Assembly: GCA_965117035.1 (NCBI GenBank)
Contig: OZ220748.1
Location: 3,162,001-3,226,000, forward strand
Reading direction: 5' to 3'
Length of the DNA: 64,000 nucleotides
DNA from: CAZENU01 sp965117035
GTDB lineage: Bacteria; Chloroflexota; Dehalococcoidia; Lucifugimonadales; CAZENU01
Shown here: one piece after another, positions 56,624-64,000 of the stretch
How the letters are laid out: each line of letters starts with the position of its first letter
Position numbering within the stretch: the first letter of the stretch is position 1
The notes under the pieces: generated by a model
Told to the model about the DNA's origin: nothing
The model's database searches: none
What the model saw: only the letters and a program-made list of their open reading frames with translations
Made by a program: the position numbers and the translations under genes

Positions 56624-56663
56624 TGGGGTAGTGGATAGTGGATAGTTGGGAAGTGGATAGTCA
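56624..56663. repeat. GTGGATAGT short repeats, second locus
   Basis: AGTGGATAGTGGATAGTTGGGAAGTGGATAGT-type sequence (three units) resembles 9979-10018. It fills the gap between the two convergent genes and slightly overlaps the end of the hydrolase gene. Confidence 0.5.
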
Positions 56664-57638
56664 GGCTGCGAGGTGCCGGCTGAACCAGGCTGCCATCAGC
56701 TCGAAGTACGGGGGCAGGTACTGGTGGCGGCCGGGGGGCTGGTGGACCCGGAAGCGGTCGGGGTGACCGGCGGCCTCGTAGACCGGCGCGACAGCCTCCA
56801 TCATCAGGTCTACGCCCTCCTTCGGCGTGTCCTCGTCCTCGGTCGGCGCCACCATCATGAATGGCCGCGGCGCGATGCAGTTGGCCACGACGTCCGGGTG
56901 GTCGAAGTACCGCAGCAGGTTGGGGATGTAGAAGTAGGCGCTGTGGCGCAGCGGGTCGCCCATCTTGCAGACCACGTCCAGGCTGGAGGGTGAGCCGCAT
57001 ATCGGGGCCCCCGCCGCGATCGACGGGTCGCACGCCATCGAGACCCACGTCGCGGCACCGCCCAAGGACATGCCGGTCATCCCGATGCGCTCCGGGTCGA
57101 CCCCATCCGTCGCGGCGAGGACCCGTGCGGCGCTGAGCACCTCCTCGGTCTGGATGCCGATCTGCGGGCGGCCGTACGGGGCGAGCAGCTTGTTTTCGAT
57201 GGCCCAGCCCTCGGCCGTGCCGGACGGCCAGCGCGCCTCGGTGCCTTTGATCGTCGCCGATAGCGTGACGAAGCCCCGCCGGGCGAGCTCGCGGGCCCAT
57301 CCGAGCACCGGCTCGTCCGGCCTGGCAGGCCGCTTGAACAGCGAGCGCGTGATGCTCTCCGCCGACCCGCCTGTGCCCGGCAGGCACACGACGCCGGGCA
57401 GCGGGCCGTCCGCCTCCGCCGGTGCGCACAGCACGGCCGGCACCGTCTCGCCCAGCGAGTTCGCGAAGCGCAGCCGCTGCAGGCACAGGCCGTCCTCGAC
57501 GACGGACGGCTCGGCCGTGAAGTCGACCTCCGCCGGCACCGACTCCAGGCCGAGGAGCTCCATCAGCTTCGGCCGCACCTCGTCCGGGGCGACCGGAGAG
57601 GGGTAGGCGGGCGTGAGATGCCGTGGTATGCCAGTCAT
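56661..57638 (-). CDS. Acetyl-esterase/dienelactone-hydrolase-like alpha/beta hydrolase
   Basis: The 325-residue product starts at ATG 57638, which overlaps the stop of the HigA-like gene by four bases (ATGA). Signatures: PGVVCLPGTGGSAES for the oxyanion side (about 81-95), the nucleophile elbow GMTGMSLGGAATW (Ser about 192), a plausible Asp in APTEDEDTP and His in GRHQYLP near the C-terminus. It resembles hydrolases of the acetyl xylan esterase / Abhydrolase_7 type. The protein has no signal peptide. Substrate unknown. Confidence 0.82.
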   Translation of the reverse strand: MTGIPRHLTPAYPSPVAPDEVRPKLMELLGLESVPAEVDFTAEPSVVEDGLCLQRLRFANSLGETVPAVLCAPAEADGPLPGVVCLPGTGGSAESITRSLFKRPARPDEPVLGWARELARRGFVTLSATIKGTEARWPSGTAEGWAIENKLLAPYGRPQIGIQTEEVLSAARVLAATDGVDPERIGMTGMSLGGAATWVSMACDPSIAAGAPICGSPSSLDVVCKMGDPLRHSAYFYIPNLLRYFDHPDVVANCIAPRPFMMVAPTEDEDTPKEGVDLMMEAVAPVYEAAGHPDRFRVHQPPGRHQYLPPYFELMAAWFSRHLAA

Positions 57639-57901
57639 GATTGGAGTCGAGACAATGCTAGTCGATAGTCGGCTTCGAGCCTGCTCCAAACGTGGGCGGG
57701 AATCTCCAGCACGCGCTCAAGCTCCCGGCCGATAGTGGGAGTGATCGCTGTCACGCCGGCGGTGATCTCACTGACAGTGTTGGTCGGCCGACCCATCGCA
57801 GCGGCGAGTTGGCGCTGGCTGGTGGCACGGGCCGCCAGCTCGTCACGGATCAGCAAGCCAGGTGGTATCGGAGCATTCGACTGGGTCCTGTGGCTGGTCA
57901 C
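57635..57901 (-). CDS. HigA-like XRE regulator coupled to the hydrolase gene
   Basis: The 88-residue product starts at GTG 57901. It shows IPPGLLIRDELAARATSQRQLAAAMGRPTNTVSEITAGVTAITP (in part), the helix-turn-helix of HigA/VapI proteins, then LERVLEIPAHVWSRLEADYRLAL, the usual C-terminal helix. No HigB-like toxin gene lies upstream; the sequence before it holds a palindromic repeat and a short frame without toxin features. The four-base overlap with the hydrolase gene suggests it may regulate that gene instead. Confidence 0.8.
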   Translation of the reverse strand: MTSHRTQSNAPIPPGLLIRDELAARATSQRQLAAAMGRPTNTVSEITAGVTAITPTIGRELERVLEIPAHVWSRLEADYRLALSRLQS

Positions 57902-58049
57902 GACAGTGAGCGTTGCCCTCTCTGATCTCCGTGAGCGTACACCTTGTGGAGGAGCACTGCCAACCCCATGTGTAGTTCCGCGTCGGCGAACAGATCCCTG
58001 TAGATGGCAGGGCAGGTTGCCACTTGGTGCTCCATCCACCCCGCCCACC

Positions 58050-58110
58050 CTGGATTCCCGCCTGCGCGGGAACGACGGTTGCGCTGGGGGCTCCTGCGCG
58101 GGAACAACGG
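58050..58110. repeat. REP-like palindrome (GGATTCCCGCCTGCGCGGGAA) and degenerate copy
   Basis: TTCCCGC (58055-58061) and GCGGGAA (58066-58072) form a 7-base stem. A second degenerate copy, CTCCTGCGCGGGAACAACGG, follows at 58091-58110. The first half of the same repeat is found at 41025-41040 beside the IS5-type element. The 253-base gap here has no other recognisable content. Confidence 0.65.
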
Positions 58111-58154
58111 AAGTAGGGGAGTTGACAGTTGGAACATGGCCGACGCTCGCGACG

Positions 58155-59453
58155 CTACCCCATTTTGAGCCGGTCCAGGAGGTCCTGGGTGATCGCGTCG
58201 TCGGGCGTCTCGTCGAATGTGGAAGCGACCTCGCTGTACAGCTTCTCGGGGTCGAGAATCTCGCCCCGGCGGGCGACAAGCTCGATGGCGTTGACGTCGC
58301 GGATGTCGTCGAGCGGGTTGCCCCGGACGGCGACGAGGTCGGCGTCCAGGCCGGGCGCGATACGCCCGGTGCGGTCCTCGATGGCGAGCACCCTGGCGTT
58401 GACCGAAGTGGCCGAGCGCAGGATGTCTACCGGGGCGATGCCCGCGTCGGCGTAGACGCCCATCTCGTCGTGCAGGCTGAAGCCGGGGGGCAGCCTCGGG
58501 AAGGGGGTGTCGGTGCCGATGGCGACCGTTACGCCGCGCTCGTGCGCCCGCTTCAGGAAGCGCTTCAGGTAGGTGATCGTCCGCTGGCCCTTGAGTCTCG
58601 CCTCGGTCTCGTCGATCCGGGGCCGGCCGGACTTCCAGTAGTGCAGGTGCGCCGGATGGACCCACCGCAGTGCCTCGTCCCTGCCGAAGACGAGGTCCAG
58701 GTTCCGGGAGCTCCGGTCGAAGATGACAGTTGTCGGGTCGATGGCGGCGCCGTGCTCCAGCAGCAGGTCGATCAGCTCGTCGTCTTCCTCAGGCTCCGCG
58801 GTCCGCCAGGCGACGTCGCACCGCGCCAGGTGCTCAATGCAGTCCAGCCCCGCCCGGACTGCGTCCTCGACGCCGGTCGTCCCCAGGTGCGCCGTCACCG
58901 GCTTGCCGAGCCGGTGCGTCTCGTCTATCCCGGCGGCCGTCATCTCGACGTCGAGGCCGGGGTAGAGCTTGATCGCGTCCGCTCCTGCCTCGATGTGCCG
59001 TCGGATGGACGCCCGGACGGCGTCGGCGTCGGCGTTGGCCGTGCCCATGCGCGGCCAGTACTTCTCCGGCCCGTCCTGCAGGTGGCCGCAGCAGACGATG
59101 GACGGGCCGCGGCCGTTGCGCCCGTCGTTGAACCCGCGCTGCTCGAGTATCCACTCCAGGTTGTTCCCGGTGTCCCTGACGGTCGTCACGCCCGCGGCGA
59201 GAAAGGTTGGGCCCATGACCGAGCTGTAGTGGACGTGGGCGTCGATGAAGCCGGGCAGCAGCGTTGCCCCCGGCAGGTCGACGCGCGCAAGGCCCTCCGG
59301 CAGCTCGGCGGCGGGCAGGACGGACTCGATGCGCCGGCCGTCTACCACGACGGCCCGGCCGCCGGCGCGGGTGTCGGCGACACCGTCCCATACGCCGTCG
59401 GGGACGACGGCATAGCGCTGTCGCGGTGGAGTTGTCGTCGCGTTTGTGGTCAT
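58155..59453 (-). CDS. Amidohydrolase family protein
   Basis: The 432-residue product starts at ATG 59453; the frame to 59693 is not coding upstream. The amidohydrolase (imidazolonepropionase/prolidase-like) pattern is clear: LLPGFIDAHVHYSS with the HxH pair (about 66-68), GVTTVRDTGN (about 79), AGADAIKLYPG with the Lys that can be carbamylated (about 141), VTAHLGTTG (about 165) with a metal His, and VAIGTDTPFPR with the catalytic Asp (about 325). The C-terminal GRIAPGLDADLVAV is standard. Substrate is likely a cyclic amide or dipeptide-like compound. It is divergent from the Gfo/Idh gene. Confidence 0.88.
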   Translation of the reverse strand: MTTNATTTPPRQRYAVVPDGVWDGVADTRAGGRAVVVDGRRIESVLPAAELPEGLARVDLPGATLLPGFIDAHVHYSSVMGPTFLAAGVTTVRDTGNNLEWILEQRGFNDGRNGRGPSIVCCGHLQDGPEKYWPRMGTANADADAVRASIRRHIEAGADAIKLYPGLDVEMTAAGIDETHRLGKPVTAHLGTTGVEDAVRAGLDCIEHLARCDVAWRTAEPEEDDELIDLLLEHGAAIDPTTVIFDRSSRNLDLVFGRDEALRWVHPAHLHYWKSGRPRIDETEARLKGQRTITYLKRFLKRAHERGVTVAIGTDTPFPRLPPGFSLHDEMGVYADAGIAPVDILRSATSVNARVLAIEDRTGRIAPGLDADLVAVRGNPLDDIRDVNAIELVARRGEILDPEKLYSEVASTFDETPDDAITQDLLDRLKMG

Positions 59454-59637
59454 GGCTGCGGCTCCGTGGGTCGTTGAGCTCGCCGTCTGTGCGCAGTATA
59501 CGTCCGGCCGCGTCCGGCGTGTCAATCGGGGAGCGCCGCGCCGTGGGGGATGCGACATGTGGTAGGCTTTCATGCCGCGCCTTTGGAGACTCAGGGCGCG
59601 ACTGCCGCCTCCGTACCGGCAGGGAGGGCTATCCAGG

Positions 59638-60702
59638 ATGACGACAGAAACCCACCGGGTCGGGATCGTCGGCTGCGGGCTGATCGCGGACAAGCTCGAC
59701 GACGCGCCGACGCTCGCGCCGGGCCGCGTCCCGCTGCCGTGGGCCCACGCCCCGGCCTACGCGATGGTGCCGGAGACGAAGATCGTCGCCGCGGCCGACG
59801 TCAACGAGCCGGTCGCGAGAGAGTTCGCCCAGCGCTGGGGCGTGCCCGCCGTCTACACCGACTACCGCGAGATGCTGCGCCGCGAGAGCCTGGACGTTGT
59901 CAGCGTGCTGGTGCCGAACTTCCTCCACTGCGACGTGACGCTGGCAGCCGTCGAGGCGGGCGTCAAGGTGGTCGTCTGCGAGGTGCCGATGACCGCGAGC
60001 GTCGACGAGGCCGACCGAATGATCCGGGCCTGCGACGATGCCGGCACGCAGCTCGTCGTCGACGTCGGCAGCGGCCGCGTGTGGGCCCCGGAGTACCTGA
60101 ACGCCCGCGAGATCATCCGGACGGGCGGCATCGGCGATCTGGTGACGATGACGGCGACCGTCACGGGCGGCCTGCTGCTCAACGGGACCTCCCTGATCGA
60201 CGTGCTCCGCTTCTTCGCCGACTCGGAGGTCACCGAGGTGCTGGGCTGGCTGTACGACCCGCCGTCGCCCGACGCCGAGTACGTCGACCGCGGCGCCACG
60301 GGCTTCATGCGCTTCGAGAACGGTGTCGAGGCGATCTTCAGCGGCCGGGACGAAAAGCCGTTCGTCGAGTGGGACGTCATGGGTACGGCGGGCCGCATCA
60401 GAATCGGCAACAACGTGCTGGAGCTTCTCAAGACGAGCGGCAACGGCCGTCCCGAGATGGCCTCGTTTCAGTTCCCCCAGCGCTACACGGCGAAGTCGCC
60501 GCGCGTCGCCATGATCGAGGAGGTTGTCGAGTACCTGCGCGGGGAGCGCGACTCCGTCAGCAACGGCGCCGACGGCAGGGCGGCCATGGAGATCGCGATG
60601 GCGTTCTACGAGTCGAACGAGACGGGCGGATGGGTGACGCTGCCGCTGGCCGACACGAGCAGGCGGGTCGAGGTCCTCCACGGGCCGAGGCCGTGGCTTT
60701 AG
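59638..60702 (+). CDS. Gfo/Idh/MocA family oxidoreductase, lacking the EKP lysine
   Basis: The 354-residue product starts at ATG 59638. The N-terminal Rossmann domain begins VGIVGCGLIADKL and has AAADVNEPVAREFAQRWGV (about 49-67) and VSVLVPNFLHCDVTLAAVEAG (about 91-111, in part). The family's EKP motif, whose Lys takes part in catalysis, reads VVCEVPMTAS here, so Lys is replaced by Val. The C-terminal alpha/beta domain has IGDLVTMTATVTGG and MGTAGRIRIG. It may oxidise or reduce sugars or inositols, or have another role because of the change. The next gene follows by 10 bases. Confidence 0.85.
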   Translation: MTTETHRVGIVGCGLIADKLDDAPTLAPGRVPLPWAHAPAYAMVPETKIVAAADVNEPVAREFAQRWGVPAVYTDYREMLRRESLDVVSVLVPNFLHCDVTLAAVEAGVKVVVCEVPMTASVDEADRMIRACDDAGTQLVVDVGSGRVWAPEYLNAREIIRTGGIGDLVTMTATVTGGLLLNGTSLIDVLRFFADSEVTEVLGWLYDPPSPDAEYVDRGATGFMRFENGVEAIFSGRDEKPFVEWDVMGTAGRIRIGNNVLELLKTSGNGRPEMASFQFPQRYTAKSPRVAMIEEVVEYLRGERDSVSNGADGRAAMEIAMAFYESNETGGWVTLPLADTSRRVEVLHGPRPWL

Positions 60703-60712
60703 GGGGACGACG

Positions 60713-61354
60713 ATGGCGGAGAGCAGGATGGACTTCGACGTAGAAGGCAACCTCGGTGCAGTGGAGCGCACAGTGTCTTCGCTCAGGCGCGATGGACAAC
60801 TCGCTCGTGCGGTCACTCTTTTCCGCGGCTTTGCGACGACGACGGTCGAGGACCTGTGGGACGCCGTGACGAACGCAGGACGTCTGCCGCGCTGGTTCGT
60901 CCCCGTGAGCGGCGACCTCGAGCCCGGCGGCCGCTACCAGCTCGAGGGCAACGCGGGAGGCGCGATCACGGTCTGCGAGCGCCTCTCCCACTTCGCGGTG
61001 ACGTGGGAGTTCGGCGATGACGTGAGCTGGGTGGTTGTGCGCACCGCGACCGACGGCGACGGCTCCCGGCTCAGTCTTACGCATATCTCGCTCCCCTCTG
61101 AACACTGGGAGGAGTACGGATCGGGGGCGGCCGGGGTCGGCTGGGACCTGGCTCTTCTGGCGCTCGCGCTCCATCTCTCGCGACCGGACGAGCCAAAGCC
61201 GGACGAGGCCGCTTTTGTGGCCTCGGACGCCGGCAGGTCGTTCATCGCGGGCAGCAGCGAGGCCTGGGCGCGAGCGTCGACCGCGGCCGGGGCGGACCCG
61301 GAGGCCGCGGCCGCCGCGGCGGCGCGCACGACCGCGTTCTACACCGGCGGATAG
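60713..61354 (+). CDS. SRPBCC (AHSA1-like) domain protein
   Basis: The 213-residue product has the AHSA1/START-like pattern: a leader of 30 residues, then VTLFRGFATTTVEDLWDAVTNAGRLPRWFVPVSGDLEPGGRY (in part), LSHFAVTWEFG and TDGDGSRLSLTHI, and a long final helix with GWDLALLALALHL. Such domains bind hydrophobic ligands or act in stress and polyketide-type functions. The C-terminal 40 residues are Ala-rich and probably helical. It is co-directional with the Gfo/Idh gene, with a gap of only 10 bases. Confidence 0.8.
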   Translation: MAESRMDFDVEGNLGAVERTVSSLRRDGQLARAVTLFRGFATTTVEDLWDAVTNAGRLPRWFVPVSGDLEPGGRYQLEGNAGGAITVCERLSHFAVTWEFGDDVSWVVVRTATDGDGSRLSLTHISLPSEHWEEYGSGAAGVGWDLALLALALHLSRPDEPKPDEAAFVASDAGRSFIAGSSEAWARASTAAGADPEAAAAAAARTTAFYTGG

Positions 61355-61560
61355 CGGTCGCCCCTCGCGGGCTTCCGGGATCGGCCGGAAGACATCCTGC
61401 AGCTCTTTCGACCCTGTCGGTGCGCCGCTGCGGGGGTTGTGCCGTCGGGGCTGGGAATGTCGACACGCCGGACCGGCGTCCATCGGAACATGAGACTCTC
61501 CTCGTAGCCCATCCCCCGCTCCGTTGACGTTGGGCGTTGAGCGCGGCAATACTCGACAGC

Positions 61561-61773
61561 ATGCAACTGTTCTCGACGAACCCGGCACTGGGTGTCCTGT
61601 TGGGCGATCTGGTCCTGAGCGTCATGGTCGGCGGCGTCGTTGGGCTGTGGCGATGGCGTTCCCTTCCGCGGGCCACCCGAGGCAATCCTGTCGGCCCGCT
61701 ACTTCGTTGGATTGGATTCCTGATCGGCTTCAGCGTGCTGAGGATGATCCTCCGCACCTGGTTGTGGCTGTGA
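61561..61773 (+). CDS. Small membrane protein, hypothetical
   Basis: The 70-residue product (ATG 61561; a TTG at 61537 would add eight residues) has two hydrophobic segments, about 8-28 and 46-66, separated by a basic, Pro-containing loop (WRWRSLPRATRGNP). A small two-span membrane protein is likely. No family is recognised. It has no close partner gene; the riboswitch promoter follows 80 bases later. Confidence 0.5.
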   Translation: MQLFSTNPALGVLLGDLVLSVMVGGVVGLWRWRSLPRATRGNPVGPLLRWIGFLIGFSVLRMILRTWLWL

Positions 61774-61830
61774 GCCATAGCGTGCCGCGCGGGCAACCGC
61801 ATTCCCTGCCCCGTCGGTTATCGCCACAGG

Positions 61831-61851
61831 ACGTTCCAGCTCCAGGAACGT
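61831..61851. repeat. Inverted repeat ACGTTCC-AGCTCCA-GGAACGT
   Basis: A perfect 7-base inverted repeat with a 7-base spacer ends four bases ahead of the -35 of the thiamine promoter. No T-run follows, so it is more likely an operator than a terminator. The half-site GTTCC/GGAAC is the same as in the 9845-9978 cluster. Confidence 0.5.
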
Positions 61852-61855
61852 CGAT

Positions 61856-61884
61856 TTGACACGCGGTTAGTCGTCGTCTAGACT
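61856..61884 (+). promoter_or_regulatory. Promoter of the thiamine unit
   Basis: TTGACA at 61856-61861 and TAGACT at 61879-61884 are separated by 17 bases, placing transcription start about 15 bases ahead of the riboswitch. Confidence 0.75.
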
Positions 61885-61905
61885 ACCGCCAACAACTGAA
61901 CAAAC

Positions 61906-61999
61906 AGTCTTGGGGGAGCTTGGTTAGCCAGGCTGAGAGGTCCCGACGTGGAGGGACGACCCCGCGACCTGATCTGGGTAATGCCAGCGAAGGGAAGAG
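61906..61999 (+). promoter_or_regulatory. TPP riboswitch (THI element)
   Basis: All conserved blocks are present in order: GGGGGAGC at 61912-61919, the CTGAGAG pyrimidine-sensing T-loop at 61933-61939, a variable P3-type arm (TCCCGACGTGGAGGGACGA), and ACCTGATCTGGGTAATGCCAGCGAAGGGA at 61967-61995 (quoted as its parts ACCTGATCTGG, TAATGCCAGCG, AAGGGA). The TCTT/AAGA ends close P1. It binds thiamine pyrophosphate. A terminator hairpin follows 22 bases later, so high TPP should stop transcription before the symporter gene. Confidence 0.96.
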
Positions 62000-62020
62000 A
62001 TGAAGGCCGTTTCCATCGAA

Positions 62021-62055
62021 GGCCACCCAGGTACCTGGGTGGCCTGTCTGTTTTT
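62021..62055 (+). terminator. Intrinsic terminator controlled by the TPP riboswitch
   Basis: GGCCACCCAG (62021-62030), loop GTAC, and CTGGGTGGCC (62035-62044) form a perfect 10-base stem followed by TGTCTGTTTTT. It lies between the riboswitch and the symporter gene and therefore acts as an attenuator. The AAGGCC at 62003-62008 repeats part of the stem sequence and may allow an alternative fold. Confidence 0.9.
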
Positions 62056-62077
62056 CAGGAAGTGAGGCGGCTGCAAA

Positions 62078-63571
62078 ATGATCGATAGTGGACTTGCCAT
62101 CGCGATCGCGTTGGTTACGGCGGCGGTGTTCGTCGCCGCCGGCGTGCTGAACGCCAGGCGACACCGGCTGAACATCGAGGAGTACCTTGTCGCCCGCAAG
62201 AGCGCCCGAGCGTCGATTGCCACCGCGACCCTTGTCGCCTCGGTCATCGGCGCCTGGATACTGTTCAGCCCAGCCGAGGCGGGCACCTGGGCGGGCATCA
62301 TCGCGCTGATAGGGTACGGGATCGGGCAGGCGGCGCCACTCGTCGCCTTCGTCCTCGTGGGCCCGCGCATGCGGCAGCTCATGCCGCAGGGCCACTCGCT
62401 GACCGAGTACGTCTGGCACCGGTACGGCCCGGCGATGTACTGGTTCACCCTGGCCGTCATCGTCTTCTACATGTTCATCTTCCTGTCGGCGGAGCTCACC
62501 GGCATCGCGTTGGCCTTTGAGAACGTTGCCGGCACGCCGCTCGGCATCACGGCCGTGATCGTCGGCGTGCTCACCGTCGCGTACACGGCCTACGGGGGCA
62601 TCCGGGCCTCGATATTCACCGACACGATCCAGTTCACCATCATCCTGCCGCTGCTGCTGCTGGCCTTCGTGGTCGCGGTCGTGGAGCTGGGTGGCTTCGG
62701 CGCCGCGCTCGACCCGGTGCGCGCCGACAACCCGCAGCTCCTGCAGCTCGACTTTCGCCCGGGCGCGGAGTTCGGCCTCACGCTGATCGTGGCGATCCTC
62801 GCCGCGAACATGTTCCACCAGGGGTTCTGGCAGCGAGTGTACGCGGCCGAGGACGACCGGGCCATGCGAAAGGGCTTCGCGGTGGCCGGAGCGGCGGTCA
62901 TTCCGATGATCGTGCTCGCGGGCTTCCTCGGGATCATGGCGGTCGGCAAGGGGCTGGTGAACGACGACGCGCCTGCCTCGGTCGCGCTGTTCACGCTGGT
63001 GCAGGAGGTCATGCCGACCTGGGCGGTCGTCGGTGTGCTGCTGCTCGCGCTGGTGCTGGTCATGAGCAGCATGGACACGCTGCTGAACGGCATCGCCAGC
63101 GCGGTGACGAGCGACCTGGCGCGGTTCAAGCCCGACTTCTCCGGCGCCGTCCTGCTCAGGTCGTCGCGGTGGATCACGATCATCCTGGTCGTTCCTGCCA
63201 TAGCCATCGCGTCGCAGGGCTACAGCGTCCTGTACCTGTTCCTGATAGCGGACATGGTGTGCGCCGCGGCCGTATTCCCGGTCTTCTGGGGCCTGTACTC
63301 GGAGCGATTCGACGGGAAGGCGGCCCTGGCCAGCAGCGTGGTCGGGCTCGTCGTGGGCACGCTGTTCTTCCCGACCCCGGAGGCGCCGTACGCCACTGGA
63401 TGGATCATCGACATAGACTGGGCGACCCAGCTGCTGGTGAGCTTCGGCCTGGCGCTTGGCGCCTCCACGCTGATGAGCCTGGCGCTGACCGTCCTGTCCA
63501 GGCAGATGAAGGCGTCGCAGGTGTACGACTACCTGCAGCTGAGGGACCGCGTGCGCCTGATCCCGGAATAG
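62078..63571 (+). CDS. Sodium:solute symporter (SSS), probable thiamine or precursor uptake
   Basis: The 497-residue product has 12-13 likely membrane segments and the SSS character: ARKSARASIATATLVASVIGAW near 40 (in part), GYGIGQAAPLVAF, TAYGGIRASIFTDTIQFTI (about 169-187) with the family's 'GG..av..TD..Q' motif, and NMFHQGFWQRVYAAED (about 247-262). ATG 62078 follows AGGAAGTGAGG. The TPP riboswitch and terminator directly in front and thiD behind indicate uptake of thiamine, HMP or a related pyrimidine. TPP-regulated SSS transporters (ThiV-type, related to PanF) are known from comparative genomics; the exact substrate here is inference. Confidence 0.85.
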   Translation: MIDSGLAIAIALVTAAVFVAAGVLNARRHRLNIEEYLVARKSARASIATATLVASVIGAWILFSPAEAGTWAGIIALIGYGIGQAAPLVAFVLVGPRMRQLMPQGHSLTEYVWHRYGPAMYWFTLAVIVFYMFIFLSAELTGIALAFENVAGTPLGITAVIVGVLTVAYTAYGGIRASIFTDTIQFTIILPLLLLAFVVAVVELGGFGAALDPVRADNPQLLQLDFRPGAEFGLTLIVAILAANMFHQGFWQRVYAAEDDRAMRKGFAVAGAAVIPMIVLAGFLGIMAVGKGLVNDDAPASVALFTLVQEVMPTWAVVGVLLLALVLVMSSMDTLLNGIASAVTSDLARFKPDFSGAVLLRSSRWITIILVVPAIAIASQGYSVLYLFLIADMVCAAAVFPVFWGLYSERFDGKAALASSVVGLVVGTLFFPTPEAPYATGWIIDIDWATQLLVSFGLALGASTLMSLALTVLSRQMKASQVYDYLQLRDRVRLIPE

Positions 63572-63590
63572 GCGCGGCGAGGACACCACG

Positions 63591-64000
63591 GTGAAGGTGG
63601 TCATCACCATAGCGGGCTCGGACTCCGGCGGGGGAGCGGGGATACAGGCCGACCTGCGCTCGATCTCGGCCAACGGCGGCTTCGGCGGTTCGGTGGTCAC
63701 GGCCGTGACGGCCCAGAACACCGCGGCGGTCACCATGGCCGAGGAGCTGTCCATCCCGCTGATCGAGGCGCAGTTCGATGCCGTCTTCAGCGACCTGCCC
63801 GTGGCCGCGGTCAAGACCGGCATGCTGGCCGGCAGCGGCGTGATAGAGACGGTCGCCGCCGCGCTGCGCAAGTACCGGCCGCCCTTCTTCGTGCTGGACC
63901 CGGTCATGGTGTCCAAGTCGGGCTACCGCCTGCTGGAAGACGAGGCCAGGGGCGCGCTCCGGGAGGAGCTCTTTCCCCTGGCGACGGTAATCACGCCCAA
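63591..64000 (+). CDS. thiD: Hydroxymethylpyrimidine/phosphomethylpyrimidine kinase, 3' end outside window
   Basis: ThiD phosphorylates HMP and HMP-phosphate to HMP-PP for thiamine synthesis. The frame starts at GTG 63591, 19 bases after the symporter stop, with GCGAGGACA upstream, and is still open at 64000 (136 residues visible). The diagnostic segments are VVITIAGSDSGGGAGIQADL (1-23 region), VTAVTAQNT (about 40-48), AVKTGMLA (about 73-80) and the LDPVMVSKSG motif (about 103-112). It shares the TPP-controlled transcript with the symporter gene. Confidence 0.95.
   Translation, partial: MKVVITIAGSDSGGGAGIQADLRSISANGGFGGSVVTAVTAQNTAAVTMAEELSIPLIEAQFDAVFSDLPVAAVKTGMLAGSGVIETVAAALRKYRPPFFVLDPVMVSKSGYRLLEDEARGALREELFPLATVITP

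Noticed and set aside
57898..58035. Short frame upstream of the HigA-like gene (ending LLHKVYAHGDQRGQRSLS), considered as a HigB toxin
   Set aside because: About 45 residues only, no HigB core, and a palindromic repeat lies just before it. It may be a remnant of something else.

Overview
The window is GC-rich throughout (roughly two thirds G+C by eye) with tightly packed genes, frequent GTG and TTG starts, and many 4-base stop/start overlaps. The best guess for the organism is a Chloroflexota bacterium of the Dehalococcoidia/SAR202 type. This rests on a monoderm-style set of lipoproteins, a DnaD-type primosome protein beside DnaB, and a rich load of amidohydrolases, CoA transferases, oxidoreductases and hydrolases aimed at organic debris. 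The assignment is inference; no rRNA or tRNA gene is visible. Layout: 1-5413 holds the 3' part of a xylulokinase gene, a predicted membrane zinc protease, an HpcH/HpaI-type aldolase and a methyltransferase-like protein. 5489-9641 (minus strand) is a replication block, rplI - dnaB - dnaD-like - a helicase-loader-like protein with two fused AAA+ domains, preceded by an unusual cluster of GTTCCA/TGGAAC motifs. 10064-11368 is an apparently intact insertion sequence with doubled binding-site ends. 11837-15904 carries core genes: rpsP-khpA-rimM, a vapBC pair, then yebC-ruvC-ruvA. 15909-21992 has a methyltransferase, an FG-GAP surface protein, uvrB, a PaREP1-like protein, a SufT/MIP18-like protein and an Mrp-type ATPase without its CxxC motif. 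22013-23745 is a lower-GC two-gene island (nucleotidyltransferase-like plus DUF262), the best candidate for an uncharacterised defence-type system.

From 23895 to 40943 the window is mainly catabolic: a ketopantoate-reductase-like enzyme, an MFS permease, a hydroxyacid dehydrogenase, a CehA/McbA-like PHP hydrolase, a 3-hydroxybutyrate dehydrogenase, a CocE-type hydrolase, and an acyl-CoA cluster (degenerate acetyl-CoA synthetase, atypical crotonase, CaiB-type CoA transferase). An M23 lipoprotein and a moaD-moaE pair follow. 41045-42299 is a broken IS5-family element beside a truncated HlyD-like adaptor. Behind it on the minus strand are a two-component system, an HtrA-like protease and a YceI protein fused to a membrane domain.

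47307-50749 holds mazEF, a DUF6807 protein and a D-aminoacylase-like enzyme. 50800-53913 carries two tandem lipoproteins that join a TolB-like propeller to leucine-rich repeats; the second is broken at a run of eleven C. 54112-61773 contains a ThuA-like protein, a transposase relic, a medium-chain dehydrogenase, an esterase-like hydrolase coupled to a HigA-like regulator, an amidohydrolase, a Gfo/Idh oxidoreductase and an SRPBCC protein. The window ends with a thiamine unit: a promoter, TPP riboswitch and terminator ahead of a sodium:solute symporter, then the 5' part of thiD.

Five toxin-antitoxin-like loci (two vapBC, one mazEF, two lone HigA-type antitoxins), three transposase loci and several dispersed palindromic repeats show a fairly mobile genome. 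No CRISPR array, tRNA or rRNA was found.
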